In this document: in pieces, positions 27,163 through 34,698 of the stretch | Numbering within the stretch: the first letter of the stretch is position 1 | How the letters are laid out: each line of letters starts with the position of its first letter | From: Thiolinea disciformis DSM 14473 | GTDB lineage: Bacteria; Pseudomonadota; Gammaproteobacteria; Thiotrichales; Thiotrichaceae | DNA length: 64,000 nt | NCBI RefSeq assembly: GCF_000371925.1 | Contig: NZ_AQVE01000002.1 | Coordinates: 1 to 64,000, forward strand | Direction: 5' to 3' | Position numbers and translations under genes: made by a program | The notes under the pieces: model-generated | Seen by the model: the letters and a program-made list of their open reading frames with translations, nothing else | Databases searched by the model: none | Told to the model about the DNA's origin: nothing

Positions 27163-28692
27163 ATGATGGGTTTAGCGAAAGAGAGCAATGTTGCAATCGT
27201 AGGTGCGGGCAACCGTGGCCTAACGATTGCACAAATTGCCGCAACGGCTGGGCACAATGTTTTATTGTTTGATAGTGTCGCGGGTAGTGCCGAGCGAGGC
27301 ATACGTCACATTGTCGCGAATATAGATAAGCTGATAGCACGGGGTCGGATGCCCGCAGAACAGCGTGATTTTATTGTGTCGCGTTTGCATGTTGTCAAAC
27401 ATAGTCATCAATTGGCACAGGCGGCATTGGTGATTGAGGCCATCCCTGAACAGCTCGCTCTCAAGCAAGAGGCGTTGCGTCAGCTTGAGGCCGGACTGGA
27501 TTCACAAACGATTATTGCCACTACGACACCGTTGTTATCGATTAATGCGCTTGGTTCTGTATTACGGCATCCTGAGCGCTTTCTAGGTTTGCATTTCTTT
27601 AATCCGGTCATTGGCTCACGTTTGGTTGAGGTGGTGAACGGTATTGTTACTGCCCCAGAAGTGGCTCAAGTCGTTTATGCCACGATCAATGATTGGGGTA
27701 AACAAGCCGTTCAAACACGCTCCACGGCAGGCTTCATGATACAGCGTGCTATGCAGCCGTTTTTTGCAGAAAGTTTAGGCTTATTGCAAGAAGGTGTGGC
27801 GGATGTTGCGACTTTAGATACCTTACTTAAAGGTAGTGGCTTTAAGTTTGGTCCTTTTGAATTGATGGATGCACTCGGCAATGATGTGGTGTATGGCATC
27901 GCTCAACAGTTACAAGCTGTGTATGGTGCACAAGCGCGTATTATGCCTTCACCCTTGCAAGGCGAATTAGTCGATGCCGGACATTGGGGGCGCAAAACGG
28001 GGCGGGGATTTTATCCTTATGCACCCGATACGCCGAAGCCTGCACCAACACTTGCCCCAAAGTGCGCAAAACCTGAAACCATTACGGTGCTGGGGGATGC
28101 GCCTTTTGCTGCTGGGATTTTAAGTTTATTAGAAAAAGCAAAGATTCCATTTGAGCGTGATAAGGGTGCGAACAATGATGATTTCGTGGTACTCGCAGGT
28201 GAGGCGGTATTAGGATTGACTGATGGACGTTTGGCCTTACAAAGTGCTTTAGAGGATCAGGCAGAGGATTTAGTCTTATTCGACTGGTCATTGGACTATG
28301 AGAAATGCACTCATATTGGTATTGCGCCCGCCGAACAGGCCTCGCCTAAGGCTATCGAAAATGCGATTGGTTTTTGGCAAGCTCTAGGTAAACAAGTGAT
28401 TGTATTACGGGATTCCCCTGGACTTTGTGTGATGCGCACCCTGTGTATGCTGACCAATCAAGCAGTAGAAGTCATGAGCCAACAAGTCGCGAGTGCTGAT
28501 GATATTGATCTAGCCTTTCAACAGGGCTTAATGTTGCCCCAAGGCATTTTAAAATGGTCGCAAGAGCTGGGTTTAGCGCGAGTCATTACACTCTTGGATA
28601 ATATGGCTTCAGCCTATGGACAAGAACGGTTTAAACCGACCTTGTTGTTGATTAAACAAGGAATTGCCAATCGACCATGGTTTAATGCTTAA
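27163..28692 (+). CDS. 3-hydroxyacyl-CoA dehydrogenase (PaaH-like)
   Basis: A 509-residue NAD-dependent dehydrogenase. The Rossmann motif is VGAGNRGLTIAQIAA (GxGxxG at 14-19). Further features are VIEAIPEQLALKQEALRQLE, LGLHFFNPV (catalytic His) and a C-terminal 3HCDH domain (TAGFMIQRAMQPFFAESLGLLQEG...FKFGPFELMDALG), with a second weaker copy near the C-terminus. Length and layout match the stand-alone PaaH/PaaC-type enzymes that oxidise 3-hydroxyacyl-CoA. No other beta-oxidation or phenylacetate genes lie nearby, so the substrate is open. Confidence 0.85.
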   Translation: MMGLAKESNVAIVGAGNRGLTIAQIAATAGHNVLLFDSVAGSAERGIRHIVANIDKLIARGRMPAEQRDFIVSRLHVVKHSHQLAQAALVIEAIPEQLALKQEALRQLEAGLDSQTIIATTTPLLSINALGSVLRHPERFLGLHFFNPVIGSRLVEVVNGIVTAPEVAQVVYATINDWGKQAVQTRSTAGFMIQRAMQPFFAESLGLLQEGVADVATLDTLLKGSGFKFGPFELMDALGNDVVYGIAQQLQAVYGAQARIMPSPLQGELVDAGHWGRKTGRGFYPYAPDTPKPAPTLAPKCAKPETITVLGDAPFAAGILSLLEKAKIPFERDKGANNDDFVVLAGEAVLGLTDGRLALQSALEDQAEDLVLFDWSLDYEKCTHIGIAPAEQASPKAIENAIGFWQALGKQVIVLRDSPGLCVMRTLCMLTNQAVEVMSQQVASADDIDLAFQQGLMLPQGILKWSQELGLARVITLLDNMASAYGQERFKPTLLLIKQGIANRPWFNA

Positions 28693-28743
28693 ATACAGCA
28701 GGCTCTTTTAAAGGGCTTGTTTAGAAGGTTTAGTAAAAATCCT

Positions 28744-29106
28744 ATGCATCTTGAGGTAAAGAAAATTTTTAGCACTGAATTACGGGAGCTGGCTCTTCCA
28801 GAAGACCCAGCATGTTGTGCCGTGACAGTGTTTGTTGACATAGGTCTTAAACATTCAGAGGGTGCAGAACAATTTCACGTGTTGGTGGTAACGCCTCAAT
28901 TTCTGATTCAACACCCAGCCACCTTTTGGGGAAAAGGCTGTCTGTTGATCCCTGAGTTTTCTTGGCGAGAAGTCATTCGCATGATTGAGCGGCTGGTCTC
29001 AAGTATTTCTGTCTGCTCTTGGGATGAAGCTGTTAAGGTATTATGTAACTACATGGAGTGGGAGTTTGAAAACTATCTATCATCGGATGACACTACGCGA
29101 TCATAA
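28744..29106 (+). CDS. Imm8-like immunity protein
   Basis: A 120-residue protein resembling the Imm8 family of polymorphic-toxin immunity proteins: MHLEVKKIFSTELRELALPEDPACCAVTVFVDIG at the N-terminus, then GAEQFHVLVVTPQFL and WREVIRMIERLVSSIS. The frame is open to a TTG at 28717, but the ATG at 28744 gives the usual family N-terminus. The stop is immediately followed by the ATG of a second immunity-type gene. No toxin gene is present here, so it looks like an orphan immunity gene. Family recognition is from memory of the fold pattern. Confidence 0.6.
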   Translation: MHLEVKKIFSTELRELALPEDPACCAVTVFVDIGLKHSEGAEQFHVLVVTPQFLIQHPATFWGKGCLLIPEFSWREVIRMIERLVSSISVCSWDEAVKVLCNYMEWEFENYLSSDDTTRS

Positions 29107-29511
29107 ATGAATGCTACTCTTTTTACCCAATCTGAAGACTGTCAATTGAGCCTGAAAAGCATCAGGCTTTGTGGAGATGGTTCAGAAGTCTGTTGTTTAT
29201 TAGAAGTGGTTTCCTACCCATTTGCCGCCAGCGTTGCATTTATATTTGATTGCTCATCGCTAAGTGAGTTTGTCGCAGCACTTGAGAGCTTGTACACCAA
29301 GTTAGTGGGTGAGGCTAAACTCGAGAAGCAATATGAGGAAACCTACTTGTCTCTTCGTGGTAATGGTCGAGGACAAATAGTTGTCAGTGGCGTGTTAAGC
29401 ATGTTAACAGAGCACAGCCAACGCCTTGAGTTTGAATTTGTGACCGATCAAACATCATTACCCCCATTTATTGCTGATTTGCAAGCCGTTTGGATGGCAA
29501 GCCACCCCTAA
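29107..29511 (+). CDS. WapI/DUF6228-like putative immunity protein
   Basis: A 134-residue acidic protein whose pattern (SLSEFVAALESLYTKLVGEAKLEK, LSLRGNGRGQIVVSGVL, LEFEFVTDQTSLPPFIADLQAV) resembles small immunity-protein families of the WapI/DUF6228 type. It begins directly at the base after the stop codon of the Imm8-like gene, so the two are co-translated. The assignment is tentative. A pairwise profile search would decide it. Confidence 0.45.
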   Translation: MNATLFTQSEDCQLSLKSIRLCGDGSEVCCLLEVVSYPFAASVAFIFDCSSLSEFVAALESLYTKLVGEAKLEKQYEETYLSLRGNGRGQIVVSGVLSMLTEHSQRLEFEFVTDQTSLPPFIADLQAVWMASHP

Positions 29512-29513
29512 AT

Positions 29514-29743
29514 TTTGGCTTAAGCGTTCAAAAGATGCTTGTGTAATTGAAGTGGTATTTTTGCGGGGTCGTACTGATGAGCAGAAACGTGCTTTATTTC
29601 GTCATGTTGCAGAGCAAGCAGTTCAATCGGGTTTTAGAACAGATGACATTATGATTGCTTTGGTAGAAAACTCACGAATGGATTGGTCGCTTGGTCTAGG
29701 GATTGCTTATGCCGATCATCATTCAGAAACCTCCCCGAAGTGA
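29514..29743 (+). pseudogene. Tautomerase family gene remnant (C-terminal half)
   Basis: The frame encodes the C-terminal half of a tautomerase-superfamily protein: VIEVVFLRGRTDEQKRALFRHVAEQAVQSGF, then DDIMIALVENSRMDWSLGLGIAYAD. The N-terminal half, including the catalytic Pro that must be residue 1 after Met, is missing. The reading frame runs back into the preceding immunity gene (open to 29471), where it is out of frame with it. I read it as a truncated remnant fused by deletion to the end of the immunity gene. If translated from the start at 29471, the product would be 90 residues and catalytically dead. Confidence 0.65.
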
Positions 29744-29783
29744 TTGAGGCACTACTTTAGGATATTTTTGAATTGGCAATTTG

Positions 29784-29859
29784 AAGCTTAATAAAGCACT
29801 CGACGGCGAAGCTGGGTGTCTTTACGTTGCCGCCGAGCTTGTTAAGCTTTTTGTTTTTT
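29784..29859 (+). terminator. Terminator after immunity/tautomerase genes
   Basis: An imperfect long hairpin has the outer stem AAGCTTAA/TTAAGCTT (29784-29791 / 29842-29849) and an inner stem around CTCGACGGC/GCCGCCGAG, followed by TTTTTGTTTTTT. It reads on the plus strand; the minus-strand side has no T-tract. Confidence 0.65.
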
Positions 29860-29896
29860 CCACAAAGATAGCTACTGTGCGAAAAGACTATCTGGT

Positions 29897-31408
29897 TTAG
29901 TAATCTTCCCCTTCACCCTGTAAATGATAACTGCGCACACGATGGCCATCCGGTTCAACGGAGTGCAAGTGCACATCGTAGCCCCAAAGGCGATGAATAT
30001 GGCGCAGCATTTCATAACTATCATTACTTAGCGGTTTACGATTGTGCATATGGTGGTGTAAGGTCAGGGAGCGATCACCACGCACATTCACATTTTCTAC
30101 TTGAATATCAGGCTCTTGCGAGCTGAGATTGTACTGCTGAGACAGCGTTTCACGTAGTGCACGATAGCCTTCATCATTATGAATGGCGGTAACATCAATC
30201 GTATTACGGCGGTCATCATCTTGTAGGGCAAAGAAATGAAAATCGCGCATCACCTTAGGAGATAAAAATTGCAGAATAAAACTCTCGTCACGGTAATTGC
30301 GCATCACATAATCGAGGGTTTTTATCCAATCCGATCCGGCAATGTCTGGAAACCAACGTTTATCCTCGTCGGTGGGGTTTTCACAAATGCGACGAATATC
30401 CTGCATCATGGCAAAGCCGAGCGCATAAGGATTAATGCCAGAATAATATTTACTATCAAAATCAGGCTGCATGACCACATTGGTATGCGAAGTCAAAAAC
30501 TCCATCATAAAACCATCGGTCACCAAACCTTCATCATACATTTCATTTAAGATCGTGTAGTGCCAGAAAGTTGCCCAGCCTTCATTCATCACTTGCGTCT
30601 GACGCTGCGGATAAAAATATTGTGCAGTTTTACGCACAATGCGAATAATTTCGCGTTGCCAGTTTTCTAACAGTGGGGCATTTTTCTCGAGGAAATAAAG
30701 AATATTTTCTTGTGGGTCAGCAGGGAATTTACGGGATTGAATCGCTTCCTCAGCTTGCGCTTTACGCGGTACAGTACGCCATAAATCATTAATATGTTGT
30801 TGAATATATTGTTCACGTTCTTTTTGGCGCTGCGCTTCTTCCGCAGCCGAAATCGGGGCAGGGCGCTTATAACGATCCACACCATAATTCATAAGCGCAT
30901 GGCAAGAGTCTAGTAATAATTCAACTGCCTCAACCCCATAACGTTCTTCGCAATCGTGAATATAATTTTTCGCGAATAAGAGATAATCGACAATCGCCTC
31001 CGCATCAGTCCAACTACGGAATAAATAATTACCTTTAAAAAAAGAATTATGTCCGTAGCAGGCGTGCGCAATCACTAAGGCTTGCATGGTCATGGTGTTT
31101 TCTTCCATGAGGTAAGCTATGCAAGGATTTGAATTAATGACGATTTCGTAAGCTAGCCCCATGCGCCCACGCGAATAATTTTGCTCCACATTCACAAAAT
31201 GCTTGCCATACGACCAGTGATTATAAAAAACCGGCATCCCAATCGAGGCATAAGCATCCATCATCTGATCAGAGCGAATGATTTCAATTTGATTGGGATA
31301 GGTATCGAGCTTGAATTTGTCGTGTGCGATGCGCGCAATCTCACGGTTATACAACTCAATGGTCTCGAACGTCCATTCGGAGCTGGTAGAAAGTGGCTGT
31401 TTACTCAT
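29897..31408 (-). CDS. spoVR: SpoVR family protein
   Basis: A 503-residue SpoVR-like protein (E. coli YcgB type). Family blocks seen are YPNQIEIIRSDQMMDAYASIGMPVFYNHWSYGKHF, ACYGHNSFFKGNYLFRSWTDA, MNEGWATFWHYTILNEM, and YYSGINPYALGFAMMQDI. In proteobacteria it usually sits in an operon with yeaG (PrkA kinase) and yeaH, and is tied to starvation/stress. Here it is alone. Its biochemical role is unknown. It starts at the ATG at 31408 with a weak ribosome binding site. Confidence 0.92.
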   Translation of the reverse strand: MSKQPLSTSSEWTFETIELYNREIARIAHDKFKLDTYPNQIEIIRSDQMMDAYASIGMPVFYNHWSYGKHFVNVEQNYSRGRMGLAYEIVINSNPCIAYLMEENTMTMQALVIAHACYGHNSFFKGNYLFRSWTDAEAIVDYLLFAKNYIHDCEERYGVEAVELLLDSCHALMNYGVDRYKRPAPISAAEEAQRQKEREQYIQQHINDLWRTVPRKAQAEEAIQSRKFPADPQENILYFLEKNAPLLENWQREIIRIVRKTAQYFYPQRQTQVMNEGWATFWHYTILNEMYDEGLVTDGFMMEFLTSHTNVVMQPDFDSKYYSGINPYALGFAMMQDIRRICENPTDEDKRWFPDIAGSDWIKTLDYVMRNYRDESFILQFLSPKVMRDFHFFALQDDDRRNTIDVTAIHNDEGYRALRETLSQQYNLSSQEPDIQVENVNVRGDRSLTLHHHMHNRKPLSNDSYEMLRHIHRLWGYDVHLHSVEPDGHRVRSYHLQGEGEDY

Positions 31409-31632
31409 AAAGAACTCATGATATTTTTAAGAATTTTTAATGATGGTCTTGGCTGGCCAACGCCCAGCTCCTAATTGCGAGCCTAGTTATCGGTATAACA
31501 CAAGCCATGCGAAGGGTCTAGTATGGCGGGCGAACGTAGTAGAATTCTGATTTTCCTAGGCTTCACTGGCATAAGTAACAGGTTATGCTATAAAGCTTAA
31601 GCCTTGATTTTTGAAGCAGATGAGTAGGTGTC

Positions 31633-31660
31633 ATGAAATATAGGTGTGAATATATTTCAT
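31633..31660. promoter_or_regulatory. Perfect 10-bp inverted repeat, operator-like
   Basis: ATGAAATATA (31633-31642) and TATATTTCAT (31651-31660) are exact complements separated by 8 bases, the geometry of a dimeric repressor site. It lies about 225 bases from the spoVR start and 290 from cas3, so it could regulate either gene. No binding protein can be named. Confidence 0.45.
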
Positions 31661-31791
31661 TCATTTTGGCTTGGTTTTATGGGTTCTATGGTTTTTATAA
31701 GAAAAAATAATTTTTGAGATTTTTATCAAGTTTTTAAAGATTTTCTGATCTATTAAACGCAGTTTCGATATATGTTAGATGTTTAAATAAT

Positions 31792-31925
31792 AGACCCTTT
31801 TCATAAATCAAAATTTAGCCAACTTTAGCTTATGCTAAGGATCTTTCTATAGTTTGGCTACGAGAAGTAGTTGTCTGTATTTTGCGCAGAGAGATCGCTT
31901 AAAAATTGATTTATGAAAGAGGTCT
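31792..31925. mobile_element. MITE-like element with 25-bp imperfect terminal inverted repeats
   Basis: The segment 31792-31816 (AGACC, two variable bases, TTTCATAAATCAA, then an A/T-rich tail) matches the reverse complement of 31901-31925 at 21 of 25 positions. The element is 134 bases, non-coding, and bounded on both sides by TA when the terminal base is shared (TAGACC...GGTCTA), as expected of IS630/mariner-type insertions. An inner partial repeat (TAGCCAAC / AGTTTGGCTA) lets the whole element fold. It ends 23 bases before the cas3 start. Confidence 0.6.
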
Positions 31926-31948
31926 AATGTTTCAAAAGAAGTGAGCTT

Positions 31949-34507
31949 ATGTCGTGTGATATTTTTTACCTCGCCCACCAACAAGGTGAGCGTAAGCAAT
32001 CGGTTGAAGAGCACTTACAGGGTGTGGCTAAACTTGCCAAGCAATTCGCTGAGAAAGTGGGATTAGTAAACGCGGGTGAGTTGATTGGTTTATTGCATGA
32101 TCTGGGAAAATATAGTCAAGATTTTCAGGACTACCTACGTTCTGCCTTAGATGAAATTGATCCTGATGCTGATGAGTATAAAGACCCGAAACATTTTAAA
32201 GGCAAAATCGACCATTCTACCGCAGGGGCACAATTCATCTGGACTTCCTTGATGCAACGAGAGCCAGTTGATGAAAAAACGCAAGCTATTGCTCAGTTAT
32301 TAGCTTTATGTATTGTTTCGCATCATTCTGGATTAATTGATTGTTTAGAAGAAACAGAGCGAGAACCTGTTAAAGATAAATTTAGCCAGCGCATCAGTAA
32401 ATCAGAGGAAAAAGCACATTTACAAGAAGCTTTGAGTAAAGTAGATGCAAGTATTAAAAATCGTGCAAATGATTTACTTGGAAATAGCACCTTGATAGAT
32501 GAAGTATTCAATAAAATTAAAACTATCAATAAGCATTTTAAGTCTCTAAAAAAGCGACACTCCATTAAAAATCAAGATATTTATCATTTTCAACAGGGCT
32601 TACTGTTGCGCTTTTTATTTAGCTGTTTGATTGATGCAGACCGAATCGATACGGCTGACTTTGAAAATCCTCATGCTGCCAAGAAACGCGCAAATGGACG
32701 TTATCAACACTTTTCTATTTTAATCGAGCGTTTAGAGAATAAACTATTTAATTTAAGTGCTAATGCTGAGGCTAATACCGAGGTCAATCAGCATCGAAAA
32801 TATATTTCTGATATTTGTTTGCAAAGAAGTAAAGATGAACAAGGTATTTTTACCTTATCTGTACCGACAGGAGGCGGAAAAACATTAGCTAGCTTGCGCT
32901 TTGCTTTGCAGCATGTCGAAAAACATACATTAGAACGCATTATTTATATTATTCCTTTTACTTCGATTATTGATCAAAACGCAGAAGAAACACGCAAGAT
33001 TTTAGAGCCTATTGGTAGCGGTGATGAGGGTAAGGTTGTTTTAGAACACCATTCTAATTTAACCCCTGAATTGCAAACATGGAAAACCAAGATTCTTTCC
33101 GAGAATTGGGATGCGCCTGTAGTGTATACAACAATGGTGCAGTTTTTAGAAACCTTGTTTGGTGCAGGTACTCGTGGCGCGAGACGTATGCATCAATTAG
33201 CTAATACCGTATTAATCTTTGATGAAATTCAAACATTGCCTATTAATTGCGTACACTTATTTAATAATGCCATTAATTTTTTAGTAGATCATTGTGGTAG
33301 CACGGTCTTGTTATGTACAGCGACACAGCCATTACTAGATCGAGTTGACCCCAGCAAAGGGCATTTAGCGCTTAAAAAGACTAATGAATTAATACCAGAT
33401 GTCAAACGGCTTTATCAAGATTTACGTCGAGTGGTGGTTAATAATCTTTGTAAAACAGAGGGATGGAGTTATACACAAATAGCTGCGTTAGCTATTAGCG
33501 AAATGCAAGATTTAGGTAGTTGTTTAGTAATTGTGAATACCAAAGATGCTGCTAAACAGATATTTCAATACTGTCAGTCTCAACTGGCTAGTGTTCAAGG
33601 CGTAATGGTATTTCATTTAAGTACTAGTATGTGTCCAGCCCATCGTAAAGCCAAGTTAACTGCAATGAAAGAGCTATTAAAATCCGAGTTGGAGAATAAC
33701 AAATACAATCAAAAATCCTCTATCATTTGTATTAGTACTCAATTAATTGAAGCAGGGGTAGATGTTGATTTTGGAGCTGTTATTCGCTCAATAGCAGGTT
33801 TGGACTCTATAGCGCAAGCAGCAGGGCGTTGTAATCGAAATGGGAAACGAGAAAAAATAGGCCGTGTTTCTATTGTCAACCCTAATGAGGAAAAAACCTC
33901 GAGCCTTGCTGATATTGTAGAAGGTAAAAAAATCACTCAGCGTATTTTAGATGAATATAAATCAGATCCGTTGTCGTTTGATAATGAAAATATTATTGGC
34001 GTAACCGCCATGGAACAGTACTTCGATTACTATTTCTTTAAACGTCAGAGTGAAATGCTTTATTCAGTTTCCGAGCCGTATAATGACAATCTCTTTAATT
34101 TATTATCTAGTAATATGAATAAAGTAGATAATTATGAGCGAGTGAATAATAAGTCATTAAATATTTATTTAAAACAATCTTTTATGGCAGCAGCAAAGGC
34201 ATTTAAAGCTATTGACACACCTACTCGAGGTGTTTTAGTACCTTATAATGAGCGAGGCCAAGAAATTATTACAGCATTATGTGCGGCGTATGAACCTGAT
34301 AAGCAATATGCTTTATTAAAAGAAGCACAACAGTATACCGTGAATGTATTCCCTATAGAGCTTAAGAAGTTAAATGACTTAGAAGCTGTGCATTTTATAC
34401 AAGATGATGTAGATATTTTGTATTTAATCAAACCGCAATATTACAGCAAAGACTTTGGTTTAAGTACTACAACAACTGAAAGTTTCAGTAATTTTCAAAT
34501 GATGTAA
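31949..34507 (+). CDS. cas3: CRISPR-associated helicase/nuclease Cas3 (type I-C)
   Basis: An 852-residue fusion of an HD nuclease (Cas3'') and a superfamily 2 helicase (Cas3'). HD motif residues are His22 and His50-Asp51 (LLHDLGKYS). Helicase motifs are I PTGGGKT at 306-312, II DEIQ at 425-428, III CTATQP at about 456 and VI QAAGRCNR at 623-630. Cas3 is recruited by target-bound Cascade and degrades DNA. All catalytic residues I can check are present. It is the first gene of the type I-C locus but is separated from cas5c by a 352-base interval containing a terminator hairpin, so it is probably a separate transcription unit. Confidence 0.96.
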   Translation: MSCDIFYLAHQQGERKQSVEEHLQGVAKLAKQFAEKVGLVNAGELIGLLHDLGKYSQDFQDYLRSALDEIDPDADEYKDPKHFKGKIDHSTAGAQFIWTSLMQREPVDEKTQAIAQLLALCIVSHHSGLIDCLEETEREPVKDKFSQRISKSEEKAHLQEALSKVDASIKNRANDLLGNSTLIDEVFNKIKTINKHFKSLKKRHSIKNQDIYHFQQGLLLRFLFSCLIDADRIDTADFENPHAAKKRANGRYQHFSILIERLENKLFNLSANAEANTEVNQHRKYISDICLQRSKDEQGIFTLSVPTGGGKTLASLRFALQHVEKHTLERIIYIIPFTSIIDQNAEETRKILEPIGSGDEGKVVLEHHSNLTPELQTWKTKILSENWDAPVVYTTMVQFLETLFGAGTRGARRMHQLANTVLIFDEIQTLPINCVHLFNNAINFLVDHCGSTVLLCTATQPLLDRVDPSKGHLALKKTNELIPDVKRLYQDLRRVVVNNLCKTEGWSYTQIAALAISEMQDLGSCLVIVNTKDAAKQIFQYCQSQLASVQGVMVFHLSTSMCPAHRKAKLTAMKELLKSELENNKYNQKSSIICISTQLIEAGVDVDFGAVIRSIAGLDSIAQAAGRCNRNGKREKIGRVSIVNPNEEKTSSLADIVEGKKITQRILDEYKSDPLSFDNENIIGVTAMEQYFDYYFFKRQSEMLYSVSEPYNDNLFNLLSSNMNKVDNYERVNNKSLNIYLKQSFMAAAKAFKAIDTPTRGVLVPYNERGQEIITALCAAYEPDKQYALLKEAQQYTVNVFPIELKKLNDLEAVHFIQDDVDILYLIKPQYYSKDFGLSTTTTESFSNFQMM

Positions 34508-34597
34508 GAAGAAGGTCACCTAGCAGACTAGGTGACCCTATGTGATGTTTTTAAACTTCACAGTTTCAGTATTTCAATCCACACCATAGCAGGTGAG
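34506..34597 (-). ncRNA. CreA/CreR-like solitary CRISPR RNA (degenerate repeat plus spacer-like guide)
   Basis: The predicted ~90-nt RNA begins near 34597. Its 5' part (34600-34571 on the minus strand) is one degenerate type I-C repeat: CACC, loop TGCTAT, GGTG, then TGGATTGAAAT, equivalent to the stem and the GGATTGAAAC end of the array repeats at 41335. Next comes a spacer-like stretch from 34570 (ACTGAAACTGTGAA...) and then a 10-bp terminator hairpin with TTCTTCTT. The first 14 guide bases match 34651-34638 at 12 positions, next to a TTC PAM; the mismatches are at positions 6 and 12. This is the architecture of CreA antitoxin RNAs and Cas-regulating CreR RNAs, which guide Cascade to repress a nearby promoter. 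Transcription and function are inferred. Confidence 0.75.
34514..34537. terminator. 10-bp perfect hairpin, probable bidirectional terminator
   Basis: GGTCACCTAG (34514-34523) and CTAGGTGACC (34528-34537) enclose CAGA. On the minus strand it is followed by TTCTTCTT, and on the plus strand by a later TTTTT after 10 bases. It can end both cas3 (plus) and the small CRISPR-like RNA (minus). Confidence 0.65.
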
Positions 34598-34602
34598 ATC
34601 AC

Positions 34603-34630
34603 AGTGTACCGTGATCTACAAATTGTTCAA
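34603..34630 (-). promoter_or_regulatory. Sigma70-like promoter of the solitary CRISPR RNA
   Basis: Read on the minus strand, TTGAAC (34630-34625) and TACACT (34608-34603) are spaced by 16 bases, with the expected start about 6-8 bases further, just at the repeat stem. A perfect 7-bp inverted repeat AGATCAC / GTGATCT (34596-34617, 8-base centre) overlaps the -10 box and could be an operator. Confidence 0.55.
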
Positions 34631-34637
34631 AGATTTA

Positions 34638-34665
34638 TTTACAGTCTCAGTGAAAGCATTATATG
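34638..34665 (+). promoter_or_regulatory. Promoter of peptide/cas5c operon, overlapping a Cascade target site
   Basis: TTTACA (34638-34643) and TATATG (34660-34665) are spaced by 16 bases, 34 bases upstream of the small ORF at 34699. The target of the adjacent CRISPR-like RNA occupies 34638-34651, with its PAM complement GAA at 34652-34654. Cascade bound there would cover the -35 box and part of the spacer. Confidence 0.6.
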
Positions 34666-34698
34666 CTAAATTGACTGTTAAAATTTTGGTGTGGAACG

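Larger units (their letters stand above)
31409..31948. other. 540-base intergenic region between spoVR and cas3
   Basis: This divergent spacer contains no ORF of note. It contains a nested hairpin (AGGCTT at 31558-31563 with AAGCCT at 31599-31604, enclosing GCATAA/TTATGC), a 10-bp perfect inverted repeat (31633-31660), and a MITE-like element (31792-31925). The last two are listed separately. The region is AT-rich, and cas3 promoter elements must lie within it. Confidence 0.6.

Noticed and set aside
29471-29743. Functional 90-residue tautomerase
   Set aside because: The N-terminal catalytic proline region is missing and the start lies inside the preceding gene; better read as a remnant.
31562-31575. 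TTC followed by ACTG upstream of cas3 as a second target of the solitary CRISPR RNA
   Set aside because: Only four bases after the PAM match the guide; the fifth and following bases do not. This is within chance.
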